Origin: Actinomycetes bacterium
Lineage (GTDB): Bacteria; Actinomycetota; Actinomycetes; Actinomycetales; Actinomycetaceae
Direction of reading: 5' to 3'
Length of the DNA stretch: 21,643 bases
Assembly: GCA_023387755.1 (NCBI GenBank)
Contig: JAEWHO010000025.1
Coordinates: 1 to 21,643 of the forward strand
In this document: piece by piece, positions 1-7,488 of the stretch
How the letters are laid out: every line of letters starts with the position of its first letter
Position numbering within the stretch: position 1 is the stretch's first letter
Position numbers and translations under genes: made by a program
The notes under the pieces: generated by a model
Database searches by the model: none
Told to the model about the DNA's origin: nothing
The model's input: only the letters and a program-made list of their open reading frames with translations

Positions 1-45
1 GGTTTTACGCCTCCACGGGGTAGTCAGGCTAGCTCGCCCAGATGC

Positions 46-2325
46 TTAGCTGCCCACCTGGCGGCGGCGCCAAGCGAGGGCGCCGCCGAGAGCAGCCAGC
101 ACACCAGAAGTCGCCAGCAGCATCCCGGCCGAAGTGCCGGTAATCGGCAGCGGGCCCGGGCTGGGCGCCGGCACACTGGGGGCTGGCACGCTGGGCGCCG
201 GCAAGCTGGGGGCTGGCACGCTGGGAGCCGGGGCCGTCGGCACCGGAGCGGTGGGGCCCGGCTCAGTCGGCACCGGTGTTGTCGGCTCCGGCGTCGTCGG
301 GGTGGGAGCGGGCTGCGCCGTCGTCGGCAAATCAAATGCGATCAGCGCGGCGTTATGATCCGAGGCCCGGAAAACATCCGGGGTGTAGTACACGGTCTCG
401 GTAAACCGGTAGCGGCTGTACTCGTACACCTGCGCCTCATAGGCGTTGGCCGTCCAAATGTCATGGCCCACCAGCCACTGCTGCGCCGGGCCGTCAATGA
501 GGGCGTGGTCAAGATTGCCAAACGTGGAGCGGAAGGAATAGGTGTACTCGTTCCACGGCGTCGTCTTATGTTCACTCGGGTATTTATCCGGATTCATCAG
601 ATCAGCGAAGCCGGCTTCCACCAGAGTCTGGATAGGTGTTTCATACGAGTAGGCGTTGAAATCCCCCACCAGCAGGGTGAAATCCGCATGATCCCGCTGG
701 GCCTGTGCGGGCGCGAACGTAGCCAGTGCCTGCGCCTGGCGGGTACGGTCACCATTATTACGGCCAGTATCCCAGGCCGGGCCGAGATTATCGCCCGGGT
801 TGGCGTTATCCTCACCCACGACCTTGCCGCCCTTGTAGGTCAGGTGGTTATTGATGAGCAGCGCGGTCTTGCCACTGGCAAGGTGAGTGAAGCTCTGCGC
901 CAACGGGGCCCGGGCATCGGCAGCCGACACGAAGGCTGGATCATCCAGGAATACGGACGGCCCCGCCAGCTTCACCGCTGCCGGCTTGTAGATGAACGCC
1001 TGCCGGATAACATCATCATTCCCGTAGGTCGGCATCGTGGCCGGGGCGGGCGCGTAATCCCAGCCCTGGGCCGGATCCGCAGCATTCAGTGCCTGTACCA
1101 GGTACTTCAGCGCCACATCGTAATCCGGCCCGAATTTCACGCCGTTCTCGATTTCCTGCAGGGCCACAATCTGCGCACCAGCATCCCCGAGCGCATTAAT
1201 GGCCTTCACAATCTTGGCTTCCTGGCGCTGCAAACCGGCTTTATCCCAGGCACCGCGGCGCGGGCAATCCCAGTTACCGGAAACCGGCTCGGAATTATCC
1301 CACAGGTTCATCACCGGCTGGCATAGCGGCTTACCCTCGCCATCCACATCGGTGGCGTCGACGCCGAGATCCGTGAAGAAATTCAACACGTTGAAAGTGG
1401 CTACTTTGAAATTACCGCCGAGCTGGGCCGGGGCAGCCTCCCGCACCTGCGAGAAGGAAATATCGGCATCCGTTGGATTGGGCCGTACCGGATCGGCAAC
1501 CCACAGCTTATCGACATACGTCATCACCACGGGAGACTTGAACGTTACCTCCGCGCCCAGGGTGGGCCCGGGCTTACCCGGCCACAGGTAGGGCAGCGAT
1601 ATAGGTGGCTGGGGTGGGAACTTCTCGTAATGTTTGACGTCAAAATGCGCGTTATTGCCGTCATCCAACGTGACCATATGGGCGGCGTTGAAGTCAGCCT
1701 GCGCTTGCGCCTGCGCAGAACCCGGCTTGCCTGCCTGAGTGGGCTGCAACAGCGGCTTATCGCCGTCGTTGAGGGTCAACTGCCCGGTGTAGGCGAGTTC
1801 CGCATTACCGCTCACCCGATAGGTGCCGGTCGGTTGAATCAGCATGGATTCAAAAGACTCCGCCTCACTGCCGCGGGGAATGGGCCGCTGTAAGGGTTCA
1901 ATCGGTGCGGCCTGCGAATCAGGGACCGGCGTAGCGTCACCGGCGGCCACCAGGGTGGTCAGATCGTTGATCTCTTTGACGGTGCCGGCCACGCGAATGT
2001 GTTGGCCAATATCCAGGCCGTCAACGCTAGCGGACTGCACAAACAGCCCGGTGGAGCCCTTGAAATCAGCGGCTACTTCCCCGGCCGGCATCTGAATTGT
2101 GTAGCCACCCCGGCCGGGTAGCAGCGCCGTCACCACCCCCGTGGTGGCAACCTGCTGTTCCACTAATGGAGAGGCTGCATCCGTACCCTGGATTTGAGCG
2201 ATGGTAACGTCCGACGGCGCAGTCGGCGCGGGCGTAGGCTCGGCATAGGCGGCGGAGCCCAGCAACGCCAATGTTGCTGCGCTGGCCCCCACAGCGGGCC
2301 AACGTAAAGCGTGAATAACACGCAT
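46..2325 (-). CDS. Secreted, cell-wall-anchored ExeM/NucH-family nuclease
   Basis: Predicted extracellular DNase/phosphodiesterase of 759 residues. The N-terminus has a signal peptide (about residues 1-28, ending SAAYA). An OB-fold-like region follows, then an endonuclease/exonuclease/phosphatase domain at about 305-665, with motifs FKVATFNVLNFF, IVALQEIENG, INNHLTYKG, LLVGDFNAYSYETP, FGNLDHALIDG and RASDHNAALI. These supply the expected metal-binding Glu, the Asn/Asp pair and the terminal Asp-His. A Pro/Thr/Ser-rich spacer (666-725) leads to sorting signal LPITG (726-730), a hydrophobic helix and an RRR tail, so sortase anchoring is expected. The frame is open 59 codons further upstream, but ATG 2325 has GGAGG four bases before it and begins the signal peptide. 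Likely role is use of extracellular DNA or escape from DNA traps (family inference). Its precise substrate is unknown. Confidence 0.9.
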   Translation of the reverse strand: MRVIHALRWPAVGASAATLALLGSAAYAEPTPAPTAPSDVTIAQIQGTDAASPLVEQQVATTGVVTALLPGRGGYTIQMPAGEVAADFKGSTGLFVQSASVDGLDIGQHIRVAGTVKEINDLTTLVAAGDATPVPDSQAAPIEPLQRPIPRGSEAESFESMLIQPTGTYRVSGNAELAYTGQLTLNDGDKPLLQPTQAGKPGSAQAQAQADFNAAHMVTLDDGNNAHFDVKHYEKFPPQPPISLPYLWPGKPGPTLGAEVTFKSPVVMTYVDKLWVADPVRPNPTDADISFSQVREAAPAQLGGNFKVATFNVLNFFTDLGVDATDVDGEGKPLCQPVMNLWDNSEPVSGNWDCPRRGAWDKAGLQRQEAKIVKAINALGDAGAQIVALQEIENGVKFGPDYDVALKYLVQALNAADPAQGWDYAPAPATMPTYGNDDVIRQAFIYKPAAVKLAGPSVFLDDPAFVSAADARAPLAQSFTHLASGKTALLINNHLTYKGGKVVGEDNANPGDNLGPAWDTGRNNGDRTRQAQALATFAPAQAQRDHADFTLLVGDFNAYSYETPIQTLVEAGFADLMNPDKYPSEHKTTPWNEYTYSFRSTFGNLDHALIDGPAQQWLVGHDIWTANAYEAQVYEYSRYRFTETVYYTPDVFRASDHNAALIAFDLPTTAQPAPTPTTPEPTTPVPTEPGPTAPVPTAPAPSVPAPSLPAPSVPAPSVPAPSPGPLPITGTSAGMLLATSGVLAALGGALAWRRRQVGS
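166..225. repeat. 15-bp tandem repeat encoding Pro-Ala-Pro-Ser-Val/Leu
   Basis: Four consecutive 15-bp units end in CTGGG on the plus strand, at 166-180, 181-195, 196-210 and 211-225. Units two and four are identical. They encode PAPSV/PAPSL pentapeptides in the wall-spanning spacer of the nuclease. The period is a multiple of three, so copy-number change would lengthen or shorten the spacer without a frameshift. Less regular Pro-Thr repeats continue to about position 330. Confidence 0.85.
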
Positions 2326-2359
2326 AAGTCCTCCAAACATTGAGGGGAAAAGAACCGAC

Positions 2360-2380
2360 ATACTGGAATCTACCCAGTAT
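2360..2380. promoter_or_regulatory. Inverted repeat upstream of the nuclease gene (candidate operator)
   Basis: Perfect 7-bp arms ATACTGG (2360-2366) and CCAGTAT (2374-2380) are separated by 7 bases, 35 bases before the nuclease start codon. Position and symmetry suit a dimeric regulator site. No known consensus is recognised, and no convincing -35/-10 pair was placed nearby. Confidence 0.35.
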
Positions 2381-2440
2381 CGTCGCCTCGTGGAGGAGGT
2401 TCGCGCTGCCACCACAGTGCCAGCGTGAGGGATTCCTGAC

Positions 2441-2454
2441 ACCCACCGGTGGGT
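2441..2454. other. Perfect 14-bp palindrome between GNAT gene and nuclease
   Basis: ACCCACCGGTGGGT is a perfect palindrome lying one base beyond the GNAT stop codon. As RNA it could form only a short stem, and on the minus strand no T-run follows, so it is a poor terminator for the GNAT gene. It could be a regulator site for the nuclease promoter region. Its function is unknown. Confidence 0.3.
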
Positions 2455-2455
2455 T

Positions 2456-3004
2456 TTAGACCGGGCAGGAATAGCGCATCTTAACCAAATCAGTACCCGC
2501 AATAGAATATGTGCCGCGAGTGGATTCCTGCCGCAGTCCGGCGCGGCGATAGAAGGCTCGCGCCCCCGAATTCTCCTTCAGTACCCACAGGATCATGCGG
2601 CGGCAGCCCAGCCCCTTAGCGGTCACTTTGGCCTGGTTCAGCAGGGCCGTGCCAACCCCGCGCCGCAAATAGGGCGGGTCCACATAGAGCGCGACGAGTT
2701 CGGCGTCGTCGGTGGAGGAATCCTCATCCCGGCAGGGGCCCACAGTAGCGAAACCAGCGATCTTACCGTCGACCTCACCCACCAGGTATCGCATGGGGGA
2801 GCCGGTGCGCAGCCGCCGATGGAGGGCAGCAGTGCGATCCTGGACGGACAGAGAATCCAACACGTGCTGCGGCATAATACCCGGATATGCCTGCTGCCAG
2901 CTTGCCACATGGACACGGGCAACATCATGGGCGTCAGCCAACGTCATCGGGCGTACATGCACTTGGGCGCGGGGCGGCCGATTCGCACGGCGTCGTGTGG
3001 TCAT
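2456..3004 (-). CDS. GNAT-family N-acetyltransferase
   Basis: A 182-residue single-domain GNAT acetyltransferase, predicted to move an acetyl group from acetyl-CoA to an amine; the substrate is not predictable. The N-terminal part VHVRPMTLADAHDVARVHVASW is the usual first strand and helix. ELVALYVDPPYLRRGVGTALL (about 120-140) contains the acetyl-CoA pyrophosphate loop R-R-G-V-G-T-A, and LKENSGARAFYRRAGL is the conserved distal motif. The gene lies downstream of ilvA on the same strand after a gap of about 130 bases, so co-transcription is possible but not shown. The start is uncertain: ATG 3004 has only a weak ribosome site, and the domain proper begins around residue 15-20, where alternative starts exist. 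Confidence 0.85.
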   Translation of the reverse strand: MTTRRRANRPPRAQVHVRPMTLADAHDVARVHVASWQQAYPGIMPQHVLDSLSVQDRTAALHRRLRTGSPMRYLVGEVDGKIAGFATVGPCRDEDSSTDDAELVALYVDPPYLRRGVGTALLNQAKVTAKGLGCRRMILWVLKENSGARAFYRRAGLRQESTRGTYSIAGTDLVKMRYSCPV

Positions 3005-3133
3005 CCAAGTTCCGTTCTATTCGCGGCGGTCACTGTTATGACGCTATCAGCGAAGGGCACCATCTGGGCGGTAATTCGCCATTCAGCGGCATGCTTAACC
3101 CGTAAGCACCCACCTTCGGTTCTCCTGCCAGAC

Positions 3134-4435
3134 TCACAGGAGGAATTCAAAGACCGGCGAATCAGGCGCAATCTTTTCAATATGCAGATCTGATCCCGCC
3201 ATACGTTCCATGAGGCTGGCTAGTGCCTCCGGTTTAGCAATATCAATACCCACCAGGGCCGGGCCGGTTTCACGGTTTGTTTTCTTCGTATATTCGAACA
3301 GCACAATATCGTCATCGGGGCCTAAGGTTTCATCTAAAAAGCCACGCAAAGCACCCGGCTGCTGGGGGAAGGTGACGAGGAAATAGTGTCGGACACCTTC
3401 GTGAACCAAAGACCGTTCCAGTACGTCCGCGTAGCGGGACACGTCATTATTCCCGCCCGAAACGATACAGACCACGGCGCGGGCGTCGTCGTCGAGGTCA
3501 ATATGACGGCGCAGGGCCGCACTGGCGAGCGCTCCGGCGGGCTCAGCAATAACCCCCTCGGTTTGGTACAAATCCAGCATCTCAGTGCACACCGCACCCG
3601 ACGGCACAGATACGACGCTATCGACGCGGTCACGCACCACCGCCCAGGTGAGATCCCCGGCACGGCCGACGGCAGCCCCATCCACAAATGGATCAACGCG
3701 GCGCAATGCAACCGGCTGCCCCGCCCGCAAGGCCTGCTGCATACTAGCCGCCCCCGCCGGCTCGGCACCGATGACGCGCACGCTCGGATCGGTGGCTTTA
3801 GCCCACGTACTCAGCCCGGCAATCAGCCCGCCGCCACCGACCGGCACCACAATCGTGCCGACCGGTTCCGGGCACTGCTCGAAGATCTCGCGACAGACCG
3901 TGCCCTGCCCGGCCATCACGCGAGGATCGTCGAAAGGCGGCACAAAGGTTAAGCCCTCCCGGTGGGCGCGCTCGCGGGCCTGAAAATTACATTCATCGAA
4001 GGTGGCGCCGCCGATCACCTGCTCTATCCACGGGCCGCCGATCGCGCGAATCCGGTCGCGTTTTTGCCGCGGCGTGGTGCTGGGAAGAACGACCATTCCG
4101 CGGATCTGCAGGGTGCGGCAGGCATAGGCCACGCCCTGGGCGTGATTGCCCGCCGACGCGCAGATCACTCCGGCAGCCCGCTGCTCGGCGGTGAGGGAAC
4201 TCATGAGGGTGAAGGCGCCGCGCACCTTATAAGAACGCCCCAACTGCATATCTTCACGCTTGAGGTAGACGGTGACGCCGAGCTCCTGGCTCAGCCGCTC
4301 CGAACGTTCCAAAGGGGTCGTGATAACCGTGCCCGCCAGGACGTTGGCCGCCGCGGATATCGCCTCCGCCGTGACTATCGTGGAGTCTGCGGTGGCGGTG
4401 GGGTCAGAGGTGGTGGCGGGTAAGCGGGAATCCAT
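3134..4435 (-). CDS. ilvA: Threonine ammonia-lyase (threonine dehydratase), biosynthetic
   Basis: Deaminates L-threonine to 2-oxobutanoate plus ammonia, the committed step of isoleucine synthesis; cytosolic and PLP-dependent. The protein has 433 residues. The cofactor lysine is K70 in LGRSYKVRGAF, preceded by YLKREDMQ. A phosphate-binding glycine loop VPVGGGGLIAG follows, and the C-terminal ACT-like regulatory region starts at about residue 345 (HYFLVTFPQQPGALRGFLDE). One regulatory repeat matches the shorter actinobacterial form (about 430 residues) rather than the E. coli form with two. The frame runs upstream to 4534, but ATG 4435 is preferred because upstream residues are non-conserved and would overlap the divergent CYTH gene. 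No clear ribosome site is visible. A small inverted repeat lies directly before the start codon. Confidence 0.93.
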   Translation of the reverse strand: MDSRLPATTSDPTATADSTIVTAEAISAAANVLAGTVITTPLERSERLSQELGVTVYLKREDMQLGRSYKVRGAFTLMSSLTAEQRAAGVICASAGNHAQGVAYACRTLQIRGMVVLPSTTPRQKRDRIRAIGGPWIEQVIGGATFDECNFQARERAHREGLTFVPPFDDPRVMAGQGTVCREIFEQCPEPVGTIVVPVGGGGLIAGLSTWAKATDPSVRVIGAEPAGAASMQQALRAGQPVALRRVDPFVDGAAVGRAGDLTWAVVRDRVDSVVSVPSGAVCTEMLDLYQTEGVIAEPAGALASAALRRHIDLDDDARAVVCIVSGGNNDVSRYADVLERSLVHEGVRHYFLVTFPQQPGALRGFLDETLGPDDDIVLFEYTKKTNRETGPALVGIDIAKPEALASLMERMAGSDLHIEKIAPDSPVFEFLL

Positions 4436-4436
4436 G

Positions 4437-4450
4437 GGCACGAGTGTGCC
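4437..4450. promoter_or_regulatory. Small inverted repeat abutting the ilvA start codon
   Basis: GGCAC (4437-4441), GAGT, then GTGCC (4446-4450) forms a 5-bp stem with a 4-base spacer, one base before the ilvA ATG in the 90-bp divergent ilvA/CYTH interval. It could be an operator, or a hairpin in the ilvA mRNA leader. No known regulator consensus was recognised. Confidence 0.3.
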
Positions 4451-4513
4451 AGGAAGATACGCCCCGACGGCGAAGCGCCCGCATTGCGGCCCACCGGGTT
4501 GGCGCCGAGCCGC

Positions 4514-4519
4514 TACGCT
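4514..4519 (+). promoter_or_regulatory. -10 box of an apparently leaderless CYTH gene
   Basis: TACGCT fits the actinobacterial TANNNT -10 pattern and lies exactly six bases before ATG 4526, so transcription would start at or beside the start codon. No ribosome-binding site lies before that codon, which supports a leaderless mRNA. No clear -35 element is seen. Confidence 0.5.
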
Positions 4520-4525
4520 ACTGCT

Positions 4526-5152
4526 ATGGAGCACGAAACCTTCGGGGACTTTGAGTTTGAACGCCGCTTCCTGGTGCGGGAATTACCGCCTGAAACCGCG
4601 AGCGTTCAGCCCGCAGTGATCGTGCAATCCTATTTGCTGTCCAGCGATGGTTTTGCGGTGCGAGTGCGGGTGCAAGCATCCAATCCGAGTTGTATCCCCA
4701 GCCCTGGGGACACCACTACCGAGGTGCTCGCCGCCATCGCCGATGAGGCTGATTTCGCGTCCCTCACGGCCAAAGGCCCCTACGTGGGCGGAACCCGCTA
4801 TGAGGCGGAACGAGAACTCGAGGTGGGCGTTGCTTTGGAGATGGTGCGCCGAGGTGGGGCACATATCGCGAAGATGCGTTACAGTCTGTGGCTCGGAGAG
4901 GACGGCTGGGTTATCGACCAGTTCGCAGGAGCGAATGCGCCTCTTATTATCGCCGAGGTGGAACGCGGCGGCCCGGTGGTTGATCTGACGATTCCGCGCT
5001 TTTGTGAATACGAGGTAACCGAGGACCCGCGCTTTTCCAACGACCACTTGGCGACCGGTCCCTACGGTGCCTGGGCCTACCGGTTCCAGGAAGAACTAGC
5101 GGGTAAACGCGAGCGTTTCGCCACCTCATTCGGGGCGAACCGGGTGGAGTAA
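4526..5152 (+). CDS. CYTH-domain protein (triphosphate tunnel metalloenzyme)
   Basis: A 208-residue CYTH protein. The N-terminal signature is FEFERRFLV, close to the classic ExExK but with Arg at the last position. Further tunnel motifs are YLLSSDGFAVRVRV, SLTAKGP, RYEAERELE, KMRYSLWL, WVIDQFAG and LIIAEVE, and the C-terminal CEYEVTEDPRFSNDHLA has the look of bacterial CYTH enzymes. Family members hydrolyse triphosphorylated substrates such as inorganic tripolyphosphate or thiamine triphosphate, or make cAMP. The substrate here cannot be told from sequence. ATG 4526 is chosen over an in-frame ATG at 4484 because the signature follows it at once and a -10 box sits six bases upstream. It is divergent from ilvA, and its stop is one base from the end of the convergent CcdA-like gene. 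Confidence 0.85.
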   Translation: MEHETFGDFEFERRFLVRELPPETASVQPAVIVQSYLLSSDGFAVRVRVQASNPSCIPSPGDTTTEVLAAIADEADFASLTAKGPYVGGTRYEAERELEVGVALEMVRRGGAHIAKMRYSLWLGEDGWVIDQFAGANAPLIIAEVERGGPVVDLTIPRFCEYEVTEDPRFSNDHLATGPYGAWAYRFQEELAGKRERFATSFGANRVE

Positions 5153-5153
5153 G

Positions 5154-6005
5154 TTAGCGCCGCTTCTCCCGCTGCCACGCCCAGACCAGGGCCAGGCTGA
5201 CAGCCACCACCGCGATAGCTAAGAGCACGACGGCGTCGGGAATGGTCCCAGCGGCCGCACGTACCGAGGACTCAATCCCGATCTGCTGCTGCGAATCGAG
5301 GAGACCACCGAGCGACTGAGTGCCGTTGGTGACTAGCAGGAAAATCCCAATCGCCACAAAGAGGGCACCACCGATAAGGGACGGCACCGTGGTAGTGATC
5401 GGGCCAAGGCGCAACGGCCGGGCCCGCAACCAGCCGCGCTGGCCGATACGAAGCCGATCCCACAGAGCTGCCAAAATGATCAGCGGCACCATCATGCCGA
5501 GTCCATACACCGCCAGCAGCAGTGCCCCGTAGGCAGCCGAACCGCCCAGCCCGGCCAGCGCCAGAATCGAACCGAGAATCGGGCCAGAACAACCCCCAGC
5601 CACCCCATAGGTGGCCCCCATAACGTAAACCGCCAACCATCCGCCGGGGTCACGGTGGGGGCGGGCGGCGTCGGCGGTGGCAGCTTGATCCGCGAGCTGC
5701 GCACCGGGCAGACGGAAACTAACCCCGGCCATCATCGCCAGGCCGAGCACGATAACGATGACGGAGCTCCCGACGACGACGAGATGCCGGTAGGAAAGCA
5801 GCAGCCGGCCCAGTGACCCCGCCAAGGCCCCGAGCGGCACCAGGGTGGTTAGCAAGCCCAAATAGAAGACGCCGGTTTTAGCGAGCAGGTTACTGCGGGA
5901 AGCGAAGGCGTAGGCGAAGAAGCTCGGAAGTAGCATGGCCGCGCACGGGCTGAGTAGGGAGGCGATACCGCCGAGAGCTGCGCCAGCAAGTCCAATATCA
6001 GTCAT
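5154..6005 (-). CDS. CcdA/DsbD-family transmembrane thiol-disulfide transporter
   Basis: A 283-residue membrane protein with about seven hydrophobic segments. Two conserved cysteine motifs mark the CcdA family: LLSPCAAMLLPSFFAYAF near the N-terminus and GVAGGCSGPILGSIL near the middle. These Cys residues carry reducing equivalents from cytoplasmic thioredoxin across the membrane to extracytoplasmic thiol proteins, in cytochrome c maturation or general thiol reduction. No thioredoxin-like or ResB/ResC partner is adjacent, so the recipient is unknown. ATG 6005 is preferred because TACAGT lies seven bases upstream; an in-frame GTG at 6014 would add three residues. The gene is divergent from moaA across about 65 bases and converges on the CYTH gene. 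Confidence 0.87.
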   Translation of the reverse strand: MTDIGLAGAALGGIASLLSPCAAMLLPSFFAYAFASRSNLLAKTGVFYLGLLTTLVPLGALAGSLGRLLLSYRHLVVVGSSVIVIVLGLAMMAGVSFRLPGAQLADQAATADAARPHRDPGGWLAVYVMGATYGVAGGCSGPILGSILALAGLGGSAAYGALLLAVYGLGMMVPLIILAALWDRLRIGQRGWLRARPLRLGPITTTVPSLIGGALFVAIGIFLLVTNGTQSLGGLLDSQQQIGIESSVRAAAGTIPDAVVLLAIAVVAVSLALVWAWQREKRR

Positions 6006-6012
6006 CAGGGAC

Positions 6013-6018
6013 ACTGTA
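6013..6018 (-). promoter_or_regulatory. -10 box upstream of the CcdA-like gene
   Basis: TACAGT on the minus strand lies seven bases before ATG 6005, matching TANNNT spacing for a leaderless or near-leaderless transcript. The same hexamer stands six bases before mogA. Confidence 0.42.
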
Positions 6019-6069
6019 CCGAACGGGCTGGGGATGACGTTCGCTAGCGGGCGTTTTAAGCTGGGAGAG

Positions 6070-7116
6070 ATGTCCGAAAAACCCGCCCCTTTTGACCACG
6101 GTTTGGAATTGCGCGATGCCTATGGCCGCGTGGCGCGCGATTTGCGTGTGTCTCTAACCGACCGGTGCAATCTGCGGTGTACCTACTGTATGCCGGCGGA
6201 GGGGCTGGATTGGCTGCCCACCGAGGTAACCCTCACCGATGCTGAGGTCAGCCGACTGATCCGCATTGCAGTGGAGATTTTGGGGATTGAGGAGATCCGC
6301 TTTACCGGTGGCGAGCCGCTGCTGCGGCGTGGGTTAGAAGGCATTATTGAGGCGGCCGCGGCGCTCACCACCCAGCGCGGGGGCCGCCCGGACCTCTCCA
6401 TCACCACGAACGGCTTGGGTTTGGATAAGCGGGCGGCAGCACTGCGGGCGGCGGGTTTGCAGCGCGTAAACGTCTCTTTAGACACCCTGAATCGGGAACG
6501 TTACGCCCGCCTGGCTCGGCGGGACCGATTCGATGACGTTCTAGCGGGCTTGGCAGGGGCGCGCGCGGCCGGGCTGGGGCCAATTAAGGTCAATAGCGTG
6601 CTCATGCGCGGGGTGAACGAGGACGACGCCGTCCCGTTGCTGCACTTTTGCCTCACCAATGGCTATGAATTGCGGTTTATTGAACAGATGCCGCTAGGCC
6701 CGCCTCACACCTGGCAGCGCACCGATATGGTGGATGCCGCCGAGATCCTGCGGCGGCTCGGGGAGCATTTTGATCTCTCCCAGGAACCCGCGCCGCAGGG
6801 CAGCGCGCCTGCCGCAGTGTGGCAGGTGGCCGCCGGGAAGGACCACCCGGCCGGGAGTGTGGGCGTGATTGCATCGGTTACGCGCCCATTTTGCGGGGCC
6901 TGTGACCGCACGCGGATCACTGCCGACGGGCAGATGCGCACCTGCCTGTTCTCCCGCACTGAAACCGATCTGCGCACCCCCCTGCGTGATGGGGCGAGTG
7001 ACCGAGAACTGGCTGAAATTTGGGCGAGCGGGATGGCGGAAAAGAAACCTGGCCATGATATTGATGACCCAACGTTTATTCAGCCGGGCCGACTCATGTC
7101 CGCCATCGGCGGCTAA
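6070..7116 (+). CDS. moaA: GTP 3',8-cyclase MoaA (molybdenum cofactor step 1)
   Basis: A radical-SAM enzyme that converts GTP to 3',8-cyclo-GTP, which MoaC turns into cyclic pyranopterin monophosphate. The 348-residue protein has the N-terminal [4Fe-4S] motif C33-x3-C37-x2-C40 (CNLRCTYC) and the glycine-rich SAM motif FTGGEPLLR (78-86). The second cluster motif is FCGACDRTRITADGQMRTC, with C275, C278 and C292. The C-terminal GG required by the family is present (MSAIGG). The frame is open from 5935, but that start would overlap the divergent CcdA-like gene. ATG 6070 is favoured because it precedes the conserved DAYGRVARDLRVSLTDRC region and follows GGGAG. moaD follows after 24 bases, so the two form an operon. 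Confidence 0.96.
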   Translation: MSEKPAPFDHGLELRDAYGRVARDLRVSLTDRCNLRCTYCMPAEGLDWLPTEVTLTDAEVSRLIRIAVEILGIEEIRFTGGEPLLRRGLEGIIEAAAALTTQRGGRPDLSITTNGLGLDKRAAALRAAGLQRVNVSLDTLNRERYARLARRDRFDDVLAGLAGARAAGLGPIKVNSVLMRGVNEDDAVPLLHFCLTNGYELRFIEQMPLGPPHTWQRTDMVDAAEILRRLGEHFDLSQEPAPQGSAPAAVWQVAAGKDHPAGSVGVIASVTRPFCGACDRTRITADGQMRTCLFSRTETDLRTPLRDGASDRELAEIWASGMAEKKPGHDIDDPTFIQPGRLMSAIGG

Positions 7117-7140
7117 TAGGGCGGAGTTAAAAGGAGAGCT

Positions 7141-7386
7141 ATGACGACTATTCGGTATTTTGCGGGAGCCGCGGCCGCTGCCGGAACCGACGAAGAGCTG
7201 TGCGATGTTAGACCTGCCGCTTGCTTGGCAGATGTATTGGCGGAGCTGGGCAAGGACAACCCACATCTACAACAGGTGTTGGAGGTTTCAACAATTCTTG
7301 TTGACGGCACCCCCGTCCACAACCCAGCGGCCTCCGTTGGAACCGCTCAGCTAATCGAGGTACTTCCCCCATTCGCCGGGGGATAG
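7141..7386 (+). CDS. moaD: Molybdopterin synthase small subunit MoaD
   Basis: An 81-residue ubiquitin-like sulfur carrier of the MoaD/ThiS type. Its C-terminal glycine pair (PPFAGG) is adenylylated by MoeB and then thiocarboxylated to donate sulfur for the molybdopterin dithiolene. The opening TTIRYFAGAAAAAGTDEE and the stretch ILVDGTPVHNPAASVGTAQLIEVLPP follow the beta-grasp pattern. AAGGAG lies four bases before the ATG, making this one of the best ribosome sites in the window. It is the second gene of a moaA-moaD unit. Its partner moaE is more than 5 kb away on the other strand, although the two proteins form one heterotetramer. Confidence 0.95.
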   Translation: MTTIRYFAGAAAAAGTDEELCDVRPAACLADVLAELGKDNPHLQQVLEVSTILVDGTPVHNPAASVGTAQLIEVLPPFAGG

Positions 7387-7418
7387 TGAGTGCTATAACG
7401 CATTCGGGTGAATTTCTC

Positions 7419-7446
7419 TTGACTGCACTTCCGCGTAGAATATCAG
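7419..7446 (+). promoter_or_regulatory. Candidate promoter of the LtaS-like gene
   Basis: TTGACT (7419-7424) and TATCAG (7441-7446) are separated by 16 bases in the 102-bp gap between moaD and the LtaS-like gene. The -35 matches consensus at five of six positions; the -10 is weaker. The predicted leader is about 35 bases and includes AGGGAG. Confidence 0.5.
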
Positions 7447-7488
7447 AACCACGCTGATCTGTTATCCATGTCTTTTTAGGGAGTTTTT

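Noticed and set aside
166..225. Regulatory repeat or CRISPR-like array near the left edge
   Set aside because: The 15-bp units are in frame and encode a repetitive Pro-rich wall spacer, which fully explains them.
355..1326. A 323-codon open frame on the plus strand across the nuclease gene
   Set aside because: It is antisense to a clear nuclease coding sequence. Its translation has no recognisable domain, so it is a by-product of GC-rich codon bias.
3122..3142. Hairpin CTCCTG/CAGGAG as an ilvA terminator
   Set aside because: The stem is only 6 bp and includes the ilvA stop codon in its loop, with no T-run. It is too weak to call.
5935..6069. A longer MoaA start at 5935
   Set aside because: It would overlap the 5' part of the divergent CcdA-like gene, and the extra residues do not resemble MoaA. 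ATG 6070 precedes the conserved region directly.
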